A stretch of 64,000 bases of DNA from Fidelibacterota bacterium. Lineage in GTDB: Bacteria; Fidelibacterota; UBA2242; JAFGTP01. Below the pieces are notes generated by a model. The model was not told the origin of the DNA. It searched no databases and was given only the letters and a program-made list of their open reading frames with translations. The stretch lies in NCBI GenBank assembly GCA_016934035.1, contig JAFGTP010000005.1:1-64000 (forward strand), read 5' to 3'. Shown here piece after piece: positions 54,590 through 61,900 of the stretch (position 1 is its first letter; each line of letters starts with the position of its first letter). A program made the position numbers and the translations under genes.

Positions 54590-54766
54590 CTAATGTTTGG
54601 GTTTCAAGAGGCCTGTTTTTTTGATACCAATACCCAAATAGGTAATCCCGACGGCAATCAGGCCGAAACCAACTCCCCGGCTGACAGTTGAAAGGAAAAC
54701 AATTCCTGAGCCCAGGAAACAGAGGCCGATGAGAATGAATTCACGATAATTTTTTTGTTTTTTCAT
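54590..54766 (-). CDS. 58-aa small membrane protein
   Basis: A short ORF beginning MKKQKNYREF, with two hydrophobic segments: ILIGLCFLGSGIVFLS and FGLIAVGITYLGIGIK. They are joined by TVSRGVG, and the tail is basic (KKTGLLKPKH). GAGGAG sits 7 nt before the ATG, a convincing start. It is too short to assign and could be a membrane-spanning hairpin peptide. It follows the amidohydrolase gene by 56 bp on the same strand, so it may be the last gene of the purine-type operon or have its own promoter in that AT-rich gap. It starts about 400 bp downstream of the GEVED gene's start, in the same orientation. Confidence 0.65.
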   Translation of the reverse strand: MKKQKNYREFILIGLCFLGSGIVFLSTVSRGVGFGLIAVGITYLGIGIKKTGLLKPKH

Positions 54767-54822
54767 AAAATTCTCCTCAAATATGGCATAATATAATCAC
54801 ATTTTTTTATGACTAAAAATAA

Positions 54823-56235
54823 TTATCTTTCTAATTTTCGGCTGCTCTTCTGTTCAGCCTTATTCACCAATGATGTTGATACAAGCTGATGGTCCCGGAT
54901 CAAGGTTTTTTCATCGAGACCATTTATTTTTCCGTTTTCGACAACCAATTTTCCATTGATGATGCTAAAATCAATGGGGCCCATCAGCACATTAAAAATA
55001 AGCGCAGCTGCGGGGTCATGCTGGGCTCCGGAGTATTCTATGCGATCCATATTAACCATGATGATATCAGCACATTTTCCGGGCAGAATCTGACCGATAT
55101 CATGGCGGCCCAGGGCATTAGCACCACCTTTAGTTGCCATCCACAGGATTTCTTCGGTGTTGAGCCAATCTTGAGGAACCAGCAGTCTGGATAGCAGCAG
55201 GGCATTTCGCAATTCCAGTAGCATGTTGGAAGAATCGTTGGATGCAGAACCATCAACAGCCAGGGAGACATTTACGCCAGCATCAAGCAGGGCTCTGACT
55301 CTGCAAATGCCGGAACCTAAGCGCATATTGGAAGAGGGACAATGAGAAATGCCGATTCGGGCCTGCCCGGCCCGTTTGATCTCATCATCGTTCAGAAAAA
55401 TGGAATGGGCAAACCAGGCATTTTCATGGATCCAGTTCAGAGACTCCATATAATCAAAAGGGCGTTTGCCGGTTTTTTTCAGGCAGAAATTTTCTTCGTC
55501 TTTGGTTTCGGCCAGGTGAGTGTGGATTTGCAGGTTGCGTTTTTTTGCAAAATCTGCAGTCTGTCTCATGGACTTCTCAGTCACCGAGAAAGGAGAACAG
55601 GGTGCCAGAGATATTTTCAGCATCGAGCCAAAGGAGTCATCATGGTATAATTCCAGTAAACGTTCAATATCAGCGAAGATATCATTTTCCGTTTGAGTGA
55701 CGGAGTCCGGTGGTAATCCACCATCTTTTTGACTTAGGGACATAGAACCGCGTGTTGGCTGAAATCGTATTCCCATTTCTTTTGCAGCGATTATTTCACG
55801 ATCAATGACAGTGGATTCAGTATTTTCGGGAAACAGGTAAAGATGGTCTGATGTGGTTGTACAACCGGATTTCAGCAATTCCGCTATCGCAATTTTTGCG
55901 CTGAGATAAAAGGACTCTCCGTCAATGCCTTTCCAGATTTCATAGTTTGTCGTCAACCAGTCAAATAATTCGGATTTTTGTGTCGAAAAAATATTCCGCG
56001 TCAGAGTCTGGAAAAAATGATGATGGGTGTTTACCAAACCCGGCAAAACAACCATTCGACATGCATCTATAATTCTGTCAACTTTTCCGGCATATTCTTC
56101 CGGCCCCACCGATACTATCAGATTGTCCTCAATTAAAATATGTCCTCCGGAAAATGTATCCAGGACATTGTCATCCCTGACATTTTCCTTGATTCTGCAG
56201 CATAAAAGCGGGTTTTTAATTAAAATTGTGCTCAT
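54823..56235 (-). CDS. 8-oxoguanine deaminase-like amidohydrolase
   Basis: A 470-aa metal-dependent deaminase of the ATZ/TRZ amidohydrolase group. Metal and catalytic segments are: GLVNTHHHFFQTLTRN (HxH at 71 and 73), IHTHLAETKDEE, WFAHSIFLNDDEI and AVDGSASNDSSNML (metal-binding Asp). The N-terminal HHHFFQTLTRN followed by LFDWLTTNYEIW matches the 8-oxoguanine deaminase subfamily, which converts 8-oxoguanine to urate; SsnA-like or other aminohydrolases are the alternative. The neighbours (xanthine dehydrogenase-type subunits) fit a purine catabolic route. It starts 127 nt downstream of the PLP enzyme gene's end on the same strand. Confidence 0.85.
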   Translation of the reverse strand: MSTILIKNPLLCCRIKENVRDDNVLDTFSGGHILIEDNLIVSVGPEEYAGKVDRIIDACRMVVLPGLVNTHHHFFQTLTRNIFSTQKSELFDWLTTNYEIWKGIDGESFYLSAKIAIAELLKSGCTTTSDHLYLFPENTESTVIDREIIAAKEMGIRFQPTRGSMSLSQKDGGLPPDSVTQTENDIFADIERLLELYHDDSFGSMLKISLAPCSPFSVTEKSMRQTADFAKKRNLQIHTHLAETKDEENFCLKKTGKRPFDYMESLNWIHENAWFAHSIFLNDDEIKRAGQARIGISHCPSSNMRLGSGICRVRALLDAGVNVSLAVDGSASNDSSNMLLELRNALLLSRLLVPQDWLNTEEILWMATKGGANALGRHDIGQILPGKCADIIMVNMDRIEYSGAQHDPAAALIFNVLMGPIDFSIINGKLVVENGKINGLDEKTLIRDHQLVSTSLVNKAEQKSSRKLER

Positions 56236-56361
56236 TAATTCTCCAATTTTAGAAGTCTTCAGGGTTGGACTATATCATTTTTTTTATTTTTTAAGCAAGA
56301 TAAATATGCTAAGGATTACAGTCAGTTTGCTTAAAATCTGATGGAAATAATTATTTAAATT

Positions 56362-57822
56362 TTATCCCAATATCTTCTTATTAAATTCCTCAATCAATGC
56401 ATCAATCTGAGGTACCATTTTGTGGATTGAACCCCAGTAATTTTTAGAATCATACCATTGAGAATTCAGCTCTTTCAGATCTTTGCCCTGTTGCTCAATC
56501 CAGGTGTAATATTTCAGATTGTGAATGCGTTTTTTTGCGTAATAATCCAGTTCCAGCATATTATCAATATTGATGTTCTGCGCCATTTCATAATCAGCGA
56601 CGGCATTGTCGTGACAATATTGACCTCGTTCGGCTTTCAGTTCTTTGATGCGTGAACCATAGAGTTCCATCGAATCAGTAAAAACAGTCATGACGATATC
56701 GTTTTGGGTCAACTCATAATATTTGGCAAATTTGATGGCACCAATCAGATTTCCGATGCCGGAGATGCCGATTAAATCCAATTGCCCGATAATTTCCGAT
56801 GAGACGCCTTGTTCTGCTAAATATTCATGACCAACCGGTTCGTTGAAAAGTCTCAGCAGCCGTATGGTCACCTCGTCATCTACCGCAACTACCATGTCAG
56901 TCGTACGGGCATTATGGATCCAGGGCACATGTTTGTCTCCGATGCCTTCGATGCGATGGCCTCCGAACCCGTTATTTAATAGTGTCGGACATTGCAAAGC
57001 CTCAGCCGCGGCAACTTTCAGGTCGGGATATTTTTCTTTGAGAAAATCGCCGCTACCCAGGGTTCCTGCCGAGCCAGAACTCAGCAATACCCCGGCAAAA
57101 TTGTCTTTTTCATCCATGTTAGCATTCAGCACTTCCAGCATTGCATTTCCCGTGACATCATAATGCCAGAGGTGGTTTCCCAATTCATCAAACTGGTTGA
57201 AGATGACAATATCGTCACCACGTGTATTGCGCAATTCCCAGCATTTGTCAAAAATCTCCTTTACATTGCTTTCACAGCCGGGAGTCGGTATCACTTCACC
57301 GGCAATTCGGGAAAGCCATTCAAAGCGTTCCTGGGACATTTCTTCCGGCAGAATGGCAATGGATTCACATCCTAGCAAGGCCGAATCATAGGCGCCACCA
57401 CGACAATAATTTCCAGTGGATGGCCAAACAGCTTTTTGGGAGGTAGGGTCAAATTGACCGGTAATCAACCGCGGTGCCAGGCACCCATAGGAAGCGCCGA
57501 CTTTATGCGCACCAGTGGGAAACCATTTTCCTACCAGGGCAATAATACGGGCTTTTACTCCGGTGATTTGTGAAGGAATTTCCATATAGTTGACGCCAAT
57601 GAAATCACCGCCCTGGGACAAAGGCTCATTTTTCCAGGTAATGCGGTAGAGGTTTCTCGGATGAACGTCCCAGAGACCAATGTTTTTTAAATCGGAGCGA
57701 ATGGCAGTGGGGATCAATTCCGGGTTTTTCATCTGGGCAAATGTCGGCAGCAAAATGCCGCGTTCTTGGCAACGTTTCACAGTTTTTGCTAATTGTTTTT
57801 CATTGATTGTTAAGTCTATCAT
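56362..57822 (-). CDS. PLP-dependent (cysteine synthase fold) lyase-like enzyme
   Basis: A 486-aa fold-type II PLP enzyme, longer than the usual 300-400 aa of cysteine synthase or diaminopropionate ammonia-lyase. The Schiff-base lysine is probably K107 in FPTGAHKVGASYG. The phosphate-binding loop is likely SSGSAGTLGSGD, and the asparagine-type ring contact lies in WPSTGNYCRGGA. I recognise this protein as the 'pyridoxal-5-phosphate-dependent protein subunit beta' seen in Mo-hydroxylase/purine gene clusters of anaerobes; its reaction is not known to me. By analogy it could cleave an amino-acid product released from purine or pyrimidine ring breakdown. AGGA lies before the start. It is 14 nt from the NTPase gene. 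Confidence 0.8.
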   Translation of the reverse strand: MIDLTINEKQLAKTVKRCQERGILLPTFAQMKNPELIPTAIRSDLKNIGLWDVHPRNLYRITWKNEPLSQGGDFIGVNYMEIPSQITGVKARIIALVGKWFPTGAHKVGASYGCLAPRLITGQFDPTSQKAVWPSTGNYCRGGAYDSALLGCESIAILPEEMSQERFEWLSRIAGEVIPTPGCESNVKEIFDKCWELRNTRGDDIVIFNQFDELGNHLWHYDVTGNAMLEVLNANMDEKDNFAGVLLSSGSAGTLGSGDFLKEKYPDLKVAAAEALQCPTLLNNGFGGHRIEGIGDKHVPWIHNARTTDMVVAVDDEVTIRLLRLFNEPVGHEYLAEQGVSSEIIGQLDLIGISGIGNLIGAIKFAKYYELTQNDIVMTVFTDSMELYGSRIKELKAERGQYCHDNAVADYEMAQNINIDNMLELDYYAKKRIHNLKYYTWIEQQGKDLKELNSQWYDSKNYWGSIHKMVPQIDALIEEFNKKILG

Positions 57823-57836
57823 GAATTCCTCGTTCG

Positions 57837-58319
57837 TTACAGGATTATTTTATTGATTTTTTGCTCAATGGGAAAGGTTTTCAAAAATTCTTCGTAGAGA
57901 TGAGTGCGGATAGTGATGATCAGTTCTTTGTTTATGTTTTGTTTTATGATTTCATAGAATCCGGAATTTAGTTCTATTTCCAAAGGTCCAACCTCGTCAA
58001 TAAAAAAGGGTTCTTCCTCAATATTTTGATAAATAATTTTTGCAAATTCAAAGCCTTCCCTTGAAAAGGAGTAAATGCCAAATTTAAAGATCTCGTTCCA
58101 GCCTGCCGGAAAATGGGACCTGATTCTGATAAAGGGTACAGTAGTACCGGTTTTAAGATGAAAAATATTATAGCCAAGGAATGTTTCATCTCTGATGATC
58201 GGGTCTTTTTCAAAATGTTTCAGGGTAATAAAGCCGTCGCCTTTGGGTGTATTCTCATAAAGGTTTTGCAGATATCTGGTTTTGCCTGAATTTATTTTAC
58301 CGGTTACGATTGTTATCAT
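57837..58319 (-). CDS. P-loop NTPase (THEP1-like)
   Basis: A 160-aa small nucleoside-triphosphatase. The Walker A loop GKINSGKT occupies residues 7-14, and a Walker B-like FFIDEVGPLEIE near residue 110 matches the DEIGPLEL hallmark of the THEP1/NTPase_1 family. In Mo-hydroxylase clusters of anaerobes, a small NTPase of this class is often found and suspected of helping cofactor insertion, like YqeC or MobB; that role is inference. AGGAG is upstream. The gene is 114 bp after xdhC and 14 bp before the PLP enzyme gene. Confidence 0.75.
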   Translation of the reverse strand: MITIVTGKINSGKTRYLQNLYENTPKGDGFITLKHFEKDPIIRDETFLGYNIFHLKTGTTVPFIRIRSHFPAGWNEIFKFGIYSFSREGFEFAKIIYQNIEEEPFFIDEVGPLEIELNSGFYEIIKQNINKELIITIRTHLYEEFLKTFPIEQKINKIIL

Positions 58320-58433
58320 CCATTGTCTCCTGAATTTTAACTTTATATCGGCCCAACTTATGTTCTCTTTTTGCGTATTTAATTTTCCCGAAATTGCTTA
58401 TCCCAAGGTTAAAGAAATGACCGGATTTTTGAA

Positions 58434-59231
58434 TCAACTATCCCGTAAATGTCCGCCCTTTTTACCGTTGGCAACTGCCTGCATTTCCGCAACAATGGAA
58501 ATAGCGATTTCATGAGGCAAAGTCCCACCGATATCCAACCCGACGGGCAGAAAAGCCCGGCTCAAATCGACTCCGGGTAAATATTTTTTTATTTCGCCAA
58601 AAAGAATTTCTTTTTTCTTTCGGGATGAAACAATGCCGATATATTTAGGTTGCCAATCAGAAGAATATATTTTTTTGAGCACAATATCGTCGTATTGGTG
58701 CTGATAGGTGGCAATGATGAAAAAACTATTTTTTACAACATTTTTTCCATTGAGAGCTTTAATGAATTCCAAGTTGATTTTTTCATCTGCTTCTTCAATT
58801 TGGTCCAATGCTTCCTGACGATCATCGATTATCGTTATGTGATAGTTTAATTGTGACAGATGATAGACCAAAGCTTTTCCAATATGGCCGGCCCCGAATA
58901 TATAGATGTGGTTTTTCGGTGCGAAATATTCAAAGAACAGGGTTGCTGTTCCTCCACATATCATGCCTGTTGTGGTACAGTCTCCAGGTTCGTCCATGAC
59001 ATATTTCTCTATTCCATTTTTCTGAGTCAGGAAAATAGTGTGCGCTTTTTCAATCGCCAGTTTCTCTATAGAACCGCCGCCGACAGTACCGGAAATTTTT
59101 CCGTCACAATAGACGATCATTTTGGTGCCTGTAACGGCCGGCCCGGAACCATCTTTATTCACAACGGTTACCAATACGCCCGAAGAGGTCCCTTCAGCCA
59201 GATCCATTATTTCTGCATAAATACTTTTCAT
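58434..59231 (-). CDS. xdhC: XdhC/CoxI family molybdenum-cofactor maturation protein
   Basis: A 265-aa chaperone that binds and matures the molybdenum cofactor (sulfuration/insertion) for xanthine dehydrogenase-type enzymes. It has the N-terminal XdhC/CoxI domain (SGVLVTVVNKDGSGP, GTVGGGSIEKLA, MICGGTATLFFEYF) and a C-terminal Rossmann domain (IYIFGAGHIGKALVYHL, TIIDDRQEAL, GIVSSRKKK, PVGLDIGGTLPHEIAISI). The symbol follows the maturation-factor usage, not the E. coli iron-sulfur subunit of the same name. Its ATG overlaps the DUF364 stop by 4 nt, so the two are translationally coupled. Confidence 0.9.
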   Translation of the reverse strand: MKSIYAEIMDLAEGTSSGVLVTVVNKDGSGPAVTGTKMIVYCDGKISGTVGGGSIEKLAIEKAHTIFLTQKNGIEKYVMDEPGDCTTTGMICGGTATLFFEYFAPKNHIYIFGAGHIGKALVYHLSQLNYHITIIDDRQEALDQIEEADEKINLEFIKALNGKNVVKNSFFIIATYQHQYDDIVLKKIYSSDWQPKYIGIVSSRKKKEILFGEIKKYLPGVDLSRAFLPVGLDIGGTLPHEIAISIVAEMQAVANGKKGGHLRDS

Positions 59232-59953
59232 GCGAAATCTTCCTTAAAAAGAGTGACATATTTCACGCCTTGTAATTGACGGGTGGGTGCACCTTGCAAG
59301 ACATGTTTTTTGACCTGTTCATAGTCTTCGACCAGAGTTCCGGAAAGGGTGTGGATTCCGACTTTAAAAAGAGGCGGAGCCAGGGGAGTGGATGGCCCGA
59401 GAATCATCTTATAACTTTTTTTGGGTAAATGATTCATTATTCTTTCAAATGTATGATTGGTCAGGGAAGTGCCGGTAATGGCTGCAACATCTACTTTAGG
59501 CAAATATTCCGGTATATCGGATTCCAGCAGATCGCCTGTTCGAGGCCGTTTTTCAAATATGTAACACTCTTTGAATTGGTCTCTTTGCATCTCAAGGAAG
59601 GGAAAATGTCCGATGATTCCGACAATTTTACCTTTCCCTCTTTCCAGCAGGATGGTTTTTGCGTTAATAGTATGGTATCGGTTTATCCGGGCTGAAAATG
59701 CACAGTTGATAGCTGCGATTCCAACAGATGCTTCCAGCTGGTTTCCCGACAGAGAGAATTCCGCCAGTTCCCTTAAACTGAATTGCTCAAGTTGGCCGGC
59801 ATTGTGAATATCTTCATGGGGCCATTGCTGACTGAGTGTGCTGGCAATACCGCAGTTCTTACCGGTTTTTATTAAGGTAGAGTGAATACCAATAGTTACT
59901 TCAAGTACATGTACAGGTGGAACATAACGGATTAATTGTCTTAGTATTTCCAT
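59228..59953 (-). CDS. DUF364/DUF4213 protein (putative heavy-metal chelation fold)
   Basis: A 241-aa protein. The N-terminal DUF4213-like part has VTIGIHSTLIKTGKNCGIA and the C-terminal Rossmann-like DUF364 part contains VGIIGHFPFL, then DVAAITGTSLTNHTFERI and ILGPSTPLAPPLFKVGI. The family was named for a suspected metal-chelation role and is recurrent near molybdenum and tungsten enzymes and siderophore genes. Here it lies directly upstream of xdhC, so a part in molybdenum (or selenium) handling for the hydroxylase is plausible but inferred. Its ATG shares one base with the stop of the membrane protein (TAATG), and it overlaps xdhC by 4 nt. Confidence 0.85.
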   Translation of the reverse strand: MEILRQLIRYVPPVHVLEVTIGIHSTLIKTGKNCGIASTLSQQWPHEDIHNAGQLEQFSLRELAEFSLSGNQLEASVGIAAINCAFSARINRYHTINAKTILLERGKGKIVGIIGHFPFLEMQRDQFKECYIFEKRPRTGDLLESDIPEYLPKVDVAAITGTSLTNHTFERIMNHLPKKSYKMILGPSTPLAPPLFKVGIHTLSGTLVEDYEQVKKHVLQGAPTRQLQGVKYVTLFKEDFA

Positions 59954-60576
59954 TAAAAAATCATTGAAGTTACTATTTCCAGGATGACTGCAGTCTGAAG
60001 TGTAATGACCGGTACAGCGTAAGTTTGCTTGGATAAAGAGGGTTTAAAGGGCGCAAAGTCCTGCTTTTTTAAAAACAGATAGATGATTGAGCCGCTGATA
60101 ATGGCACTGATGCAGAGCGCAGCCAATAAGAATAGGACAGGTTGCATATAAAGGCCGTCATCCGGTTTGATGAGAATTCCCTGCATCAGGGTAAAGGCGA
60201 TGATCCAGGCGAAACCAAGACCGATAGTTTCCACCAGTTTTGCCTTTGTCCTGAAAATTTTGATAAAACCGAATACAATCAGAGATTCCAGTACGATAGC
60301 CATTGCTGGATTTAAAACCGACATTGGTGTTTTTGTAGGCAGAAGAAAACCAGTCAGTTTGATGGTTCCTGCAATAAAGCCTGTCATTATAATTGCTCTT
60401 TCATGCCCGGTATGCAGATAGGCATAGTACATGAAGTAAAATCCGATGGGAAACATGATCATGCCTGAAATTCCATAGGGCAACAGGTGCAGAACATGTC
60501 CTGCAGTGGCTTCAAAAATTCCCCATAAAGCTCCTAAAAATAAGATAATCTGAATGTGTTTTGTTATTGTGTCCAT
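59953..60576 (-). CDS. Integral membrane protein of unknown family
   Basis: A 207-aa protein with about six transmembrane helices. Segments such as GALWGIFEATAGHVLHLLPYGISG, given here as GALWGIFEATAGH then LLPYGISGMIMFP, form the first hairpin, and AMAIVLESLIVFGFIKIF lies mid-protein. I do not recognise the family. The layout recalls small substrate-binding membrane subunits (for example ECF S-components), but no motif proves this. It lies between the FAD subunit (14 bp upstream) and DUF364 (1-nt overlap), so it belongs to the operon. Roles that fit the context are transport of a purine or of molybdate, or anchoring. AAGGGG precedes the start. Confidence 0.65.
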   Translation of the reverse strand: MDTITKHIQIILFLGALWGIFEATAGHVLHLLPYGISGMIMFPIGFYFMYYAYLHTGHERAIIMTGFIAGTIKLTGFLLPTKTPMSVLNPAMAIVLESLIVFGFIKIFRTKAKLVETIGLGFAWIIAFTLMQGILIKPDDGLYMQPVLFLLAALCISAIISGSIIYLFLKKQDFAPFKPSLSKQTYAVPVITLQTAVILEIVTSMIF

Positions 60577-60590
60577 AACTACCCCTTTTT

Positions 60591-61436
60591 TTATTTCCCC
60601 AAACCCAATAAAAAATTTTTAATGAGACGGATGCTGACTTCTTTGCGATATTTTGCAGTGGACCGGGCATCATCAATCGGTTTTATTATTTCTGAATATT
60701 TATTTAAAACAGTCGGTAAAATTTCCTCTATATTAATAAATGATTGCCCAATAAGCAACTGTTCTGTCAGTTCACAACGAACAATTGTGGGAGCGACCGA
60801 TCCCAGGGCTAGGCAGAGGTCAGTCACACTTCCGTTAGTAACATTAGCCAAACCATGAAAAGAGGCTTTGGTCAGGCTCATGCCGCGGCGCTGGCCCAGT
60901 TTGCGGTAAAAATTGATATCAAATTCTTTGTTTGGAAGCACAATATGAGTCAGTAATTCATTGTTTTGCAAACCATTGGTTTTGGGCGCTTTAATAAATT
61001 CTCGAATCGGCAGGGTTCGCAGTCCGGTCTGGCTTTGAATCTCCACCTGTGCATCAAGGGCGTAAAGGTAGGGAAGGGTGTCAGCAGCCGGTGAAGCATT
61101 ACAGATATTTCCGCCGATAGTGGCCAGATTCCGGATTGGTGGTGACGCCATTTGCCTGATGACATCTTTGAAGGTGTCTGCAATTAACTGGCTTTCCAGT
61201 AATTCGCTCAGGGTCGCACAGGCACCGATATGAATTTCATTATCTTCCAAAGAAATTTGTTTTAATTCGTCGATATGGTTGATGAAAAGTAATGGATGTT
61301 CAAAAACCGGTCTGATGGCAAATCCGCGGGCTTTTTGTGCCATCAGATCTGTGCCGCCGGCCATAATTGTACACGGGTTTTCAGCGAGTATTTCCAGGGC
61401 CTTTGAAAGCGTTTCAGGATGAAAAGCATTTACCAT
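60591..61436 (-). CDS. Xanthine dehydrogenase-type FAD-binding subunit
   Basis: A 281-aa medium subunit of a molybdenum hydroxylase. The FAD-binding PCMH fold is shown by TIMAGGTDLMAQ, NEIHIGACATLSEL and ASPPIRNLATIGGNICNASPAAD, and the C-terminal CO-dehydrogenase flavoprotein domain by KLGQRRGMSLTKAS and CLALGSVAPTIVR. It passes electrons from the 2Fe-2S clusters to NAD+ or another acceptor. The ATG at 61436 lies inside the last codons of the 2Fe-2S gene (7-nt overlap), with GGAG 7 nt upstream. A longer frame to 61505 would read through that gene's domain and is rejected. Confidence 0.93.
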   Translation of the reverse strand: MVNAFHPETLSKALEILAENPCTIMAGGTDLMAQKARGFAIRPVFEHPLLFINHIDELKQISLEDNEIHIGACATLSELLESQLIADTFKDVIRQMASPPIRNLATIGGNICNASPAADTLPYLYALDAQVEIQSQTGLRTLPIREFIKAPKTNGLQNNELLTHIVLPNKEFDINFYRKLGQRRGMSLTKASFHGLANVTNGSVTDLCLALGSVAPTIVRCELTEQLLIGQSFINIEEILPTVLNKYSEIIKPIDDARSTAKYRKEVSIRLIKNFLLGLGK

Positions 61437-61900
61437 AATCCCGCTCCTTTTTCCATAGCCAGTTTGACCCCTTTGATGATCAAATTGTAACCGGTACAGC
61501 GACAAAGATTGCCTGACAGGCCTTCCCGAATTTCTTCATCGGTGGGATCAGGGTTTTGGTTGAGCAGGGATTCGGTGGCCATGACAAATCCGGGCGTGCA
61601 GAAACCACATTGAACGGCGCCGGCATCCATGAATCCTTTTTCAATGGCTTCATAACGGTCTGTTTTACGGAATTCTTCCAGGGTGATGATATGTTTGCCT
61701 AGGATTGAACCACAGGGAACCAGACATGAATTGACTGCAAGTCCATTCATGAGTACAATGCAGGCGCCGCATTCGCCTTCACCACATCCTTCCTTGACAC
61801 TGGTAAGGCCAAAATCTTCCCTCAGCAGATCCAAAAGTCGATATGCAGGATCAACTTCAATTTCATGGGGATCATTGTTGAGATAAAATTCAATTTTCAT
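61430..61900 (-). CDS. Xanthine dehydrogenase-type 2Fe-2S subunit
   Basis: A 156-aa electron-transfer subunit with two 2Fe-2S clusters. The plant-ferredoxin-type cluster uses C39, C44, C47 and C59 ([14 protein letters not shown]). The C-terminal four-helix cluster uses C98, C101, C133 and C135 (QCGFCTPG and CRCTGY). All eight ligands are intact. The ATG at 61900 is used rather than an in-frame TTG at 61906, because GGAG is 7 nt upstream of it. It overlaps the molybdenum subunit gene by 11 nt and the FAD subunit gene by 7 nt, a strict translational coupling typical of stoichiometric subunits. Confidence 0.95.
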   Translation of the reverse strand: MKIEFYLNNDPHEIEVDPAYRLLDLLREDFGLTSVKEGCGEGECGACIVLMNGLAVNSCLVPCGSILGKHIITLEEFRKTDRYEAIEKGFMDAGAVQCGFCTPGFVMATESLLNQNPDPTDEEIREGLSGNLCRCTGYNLIIKGVKLAMEKGAGLW

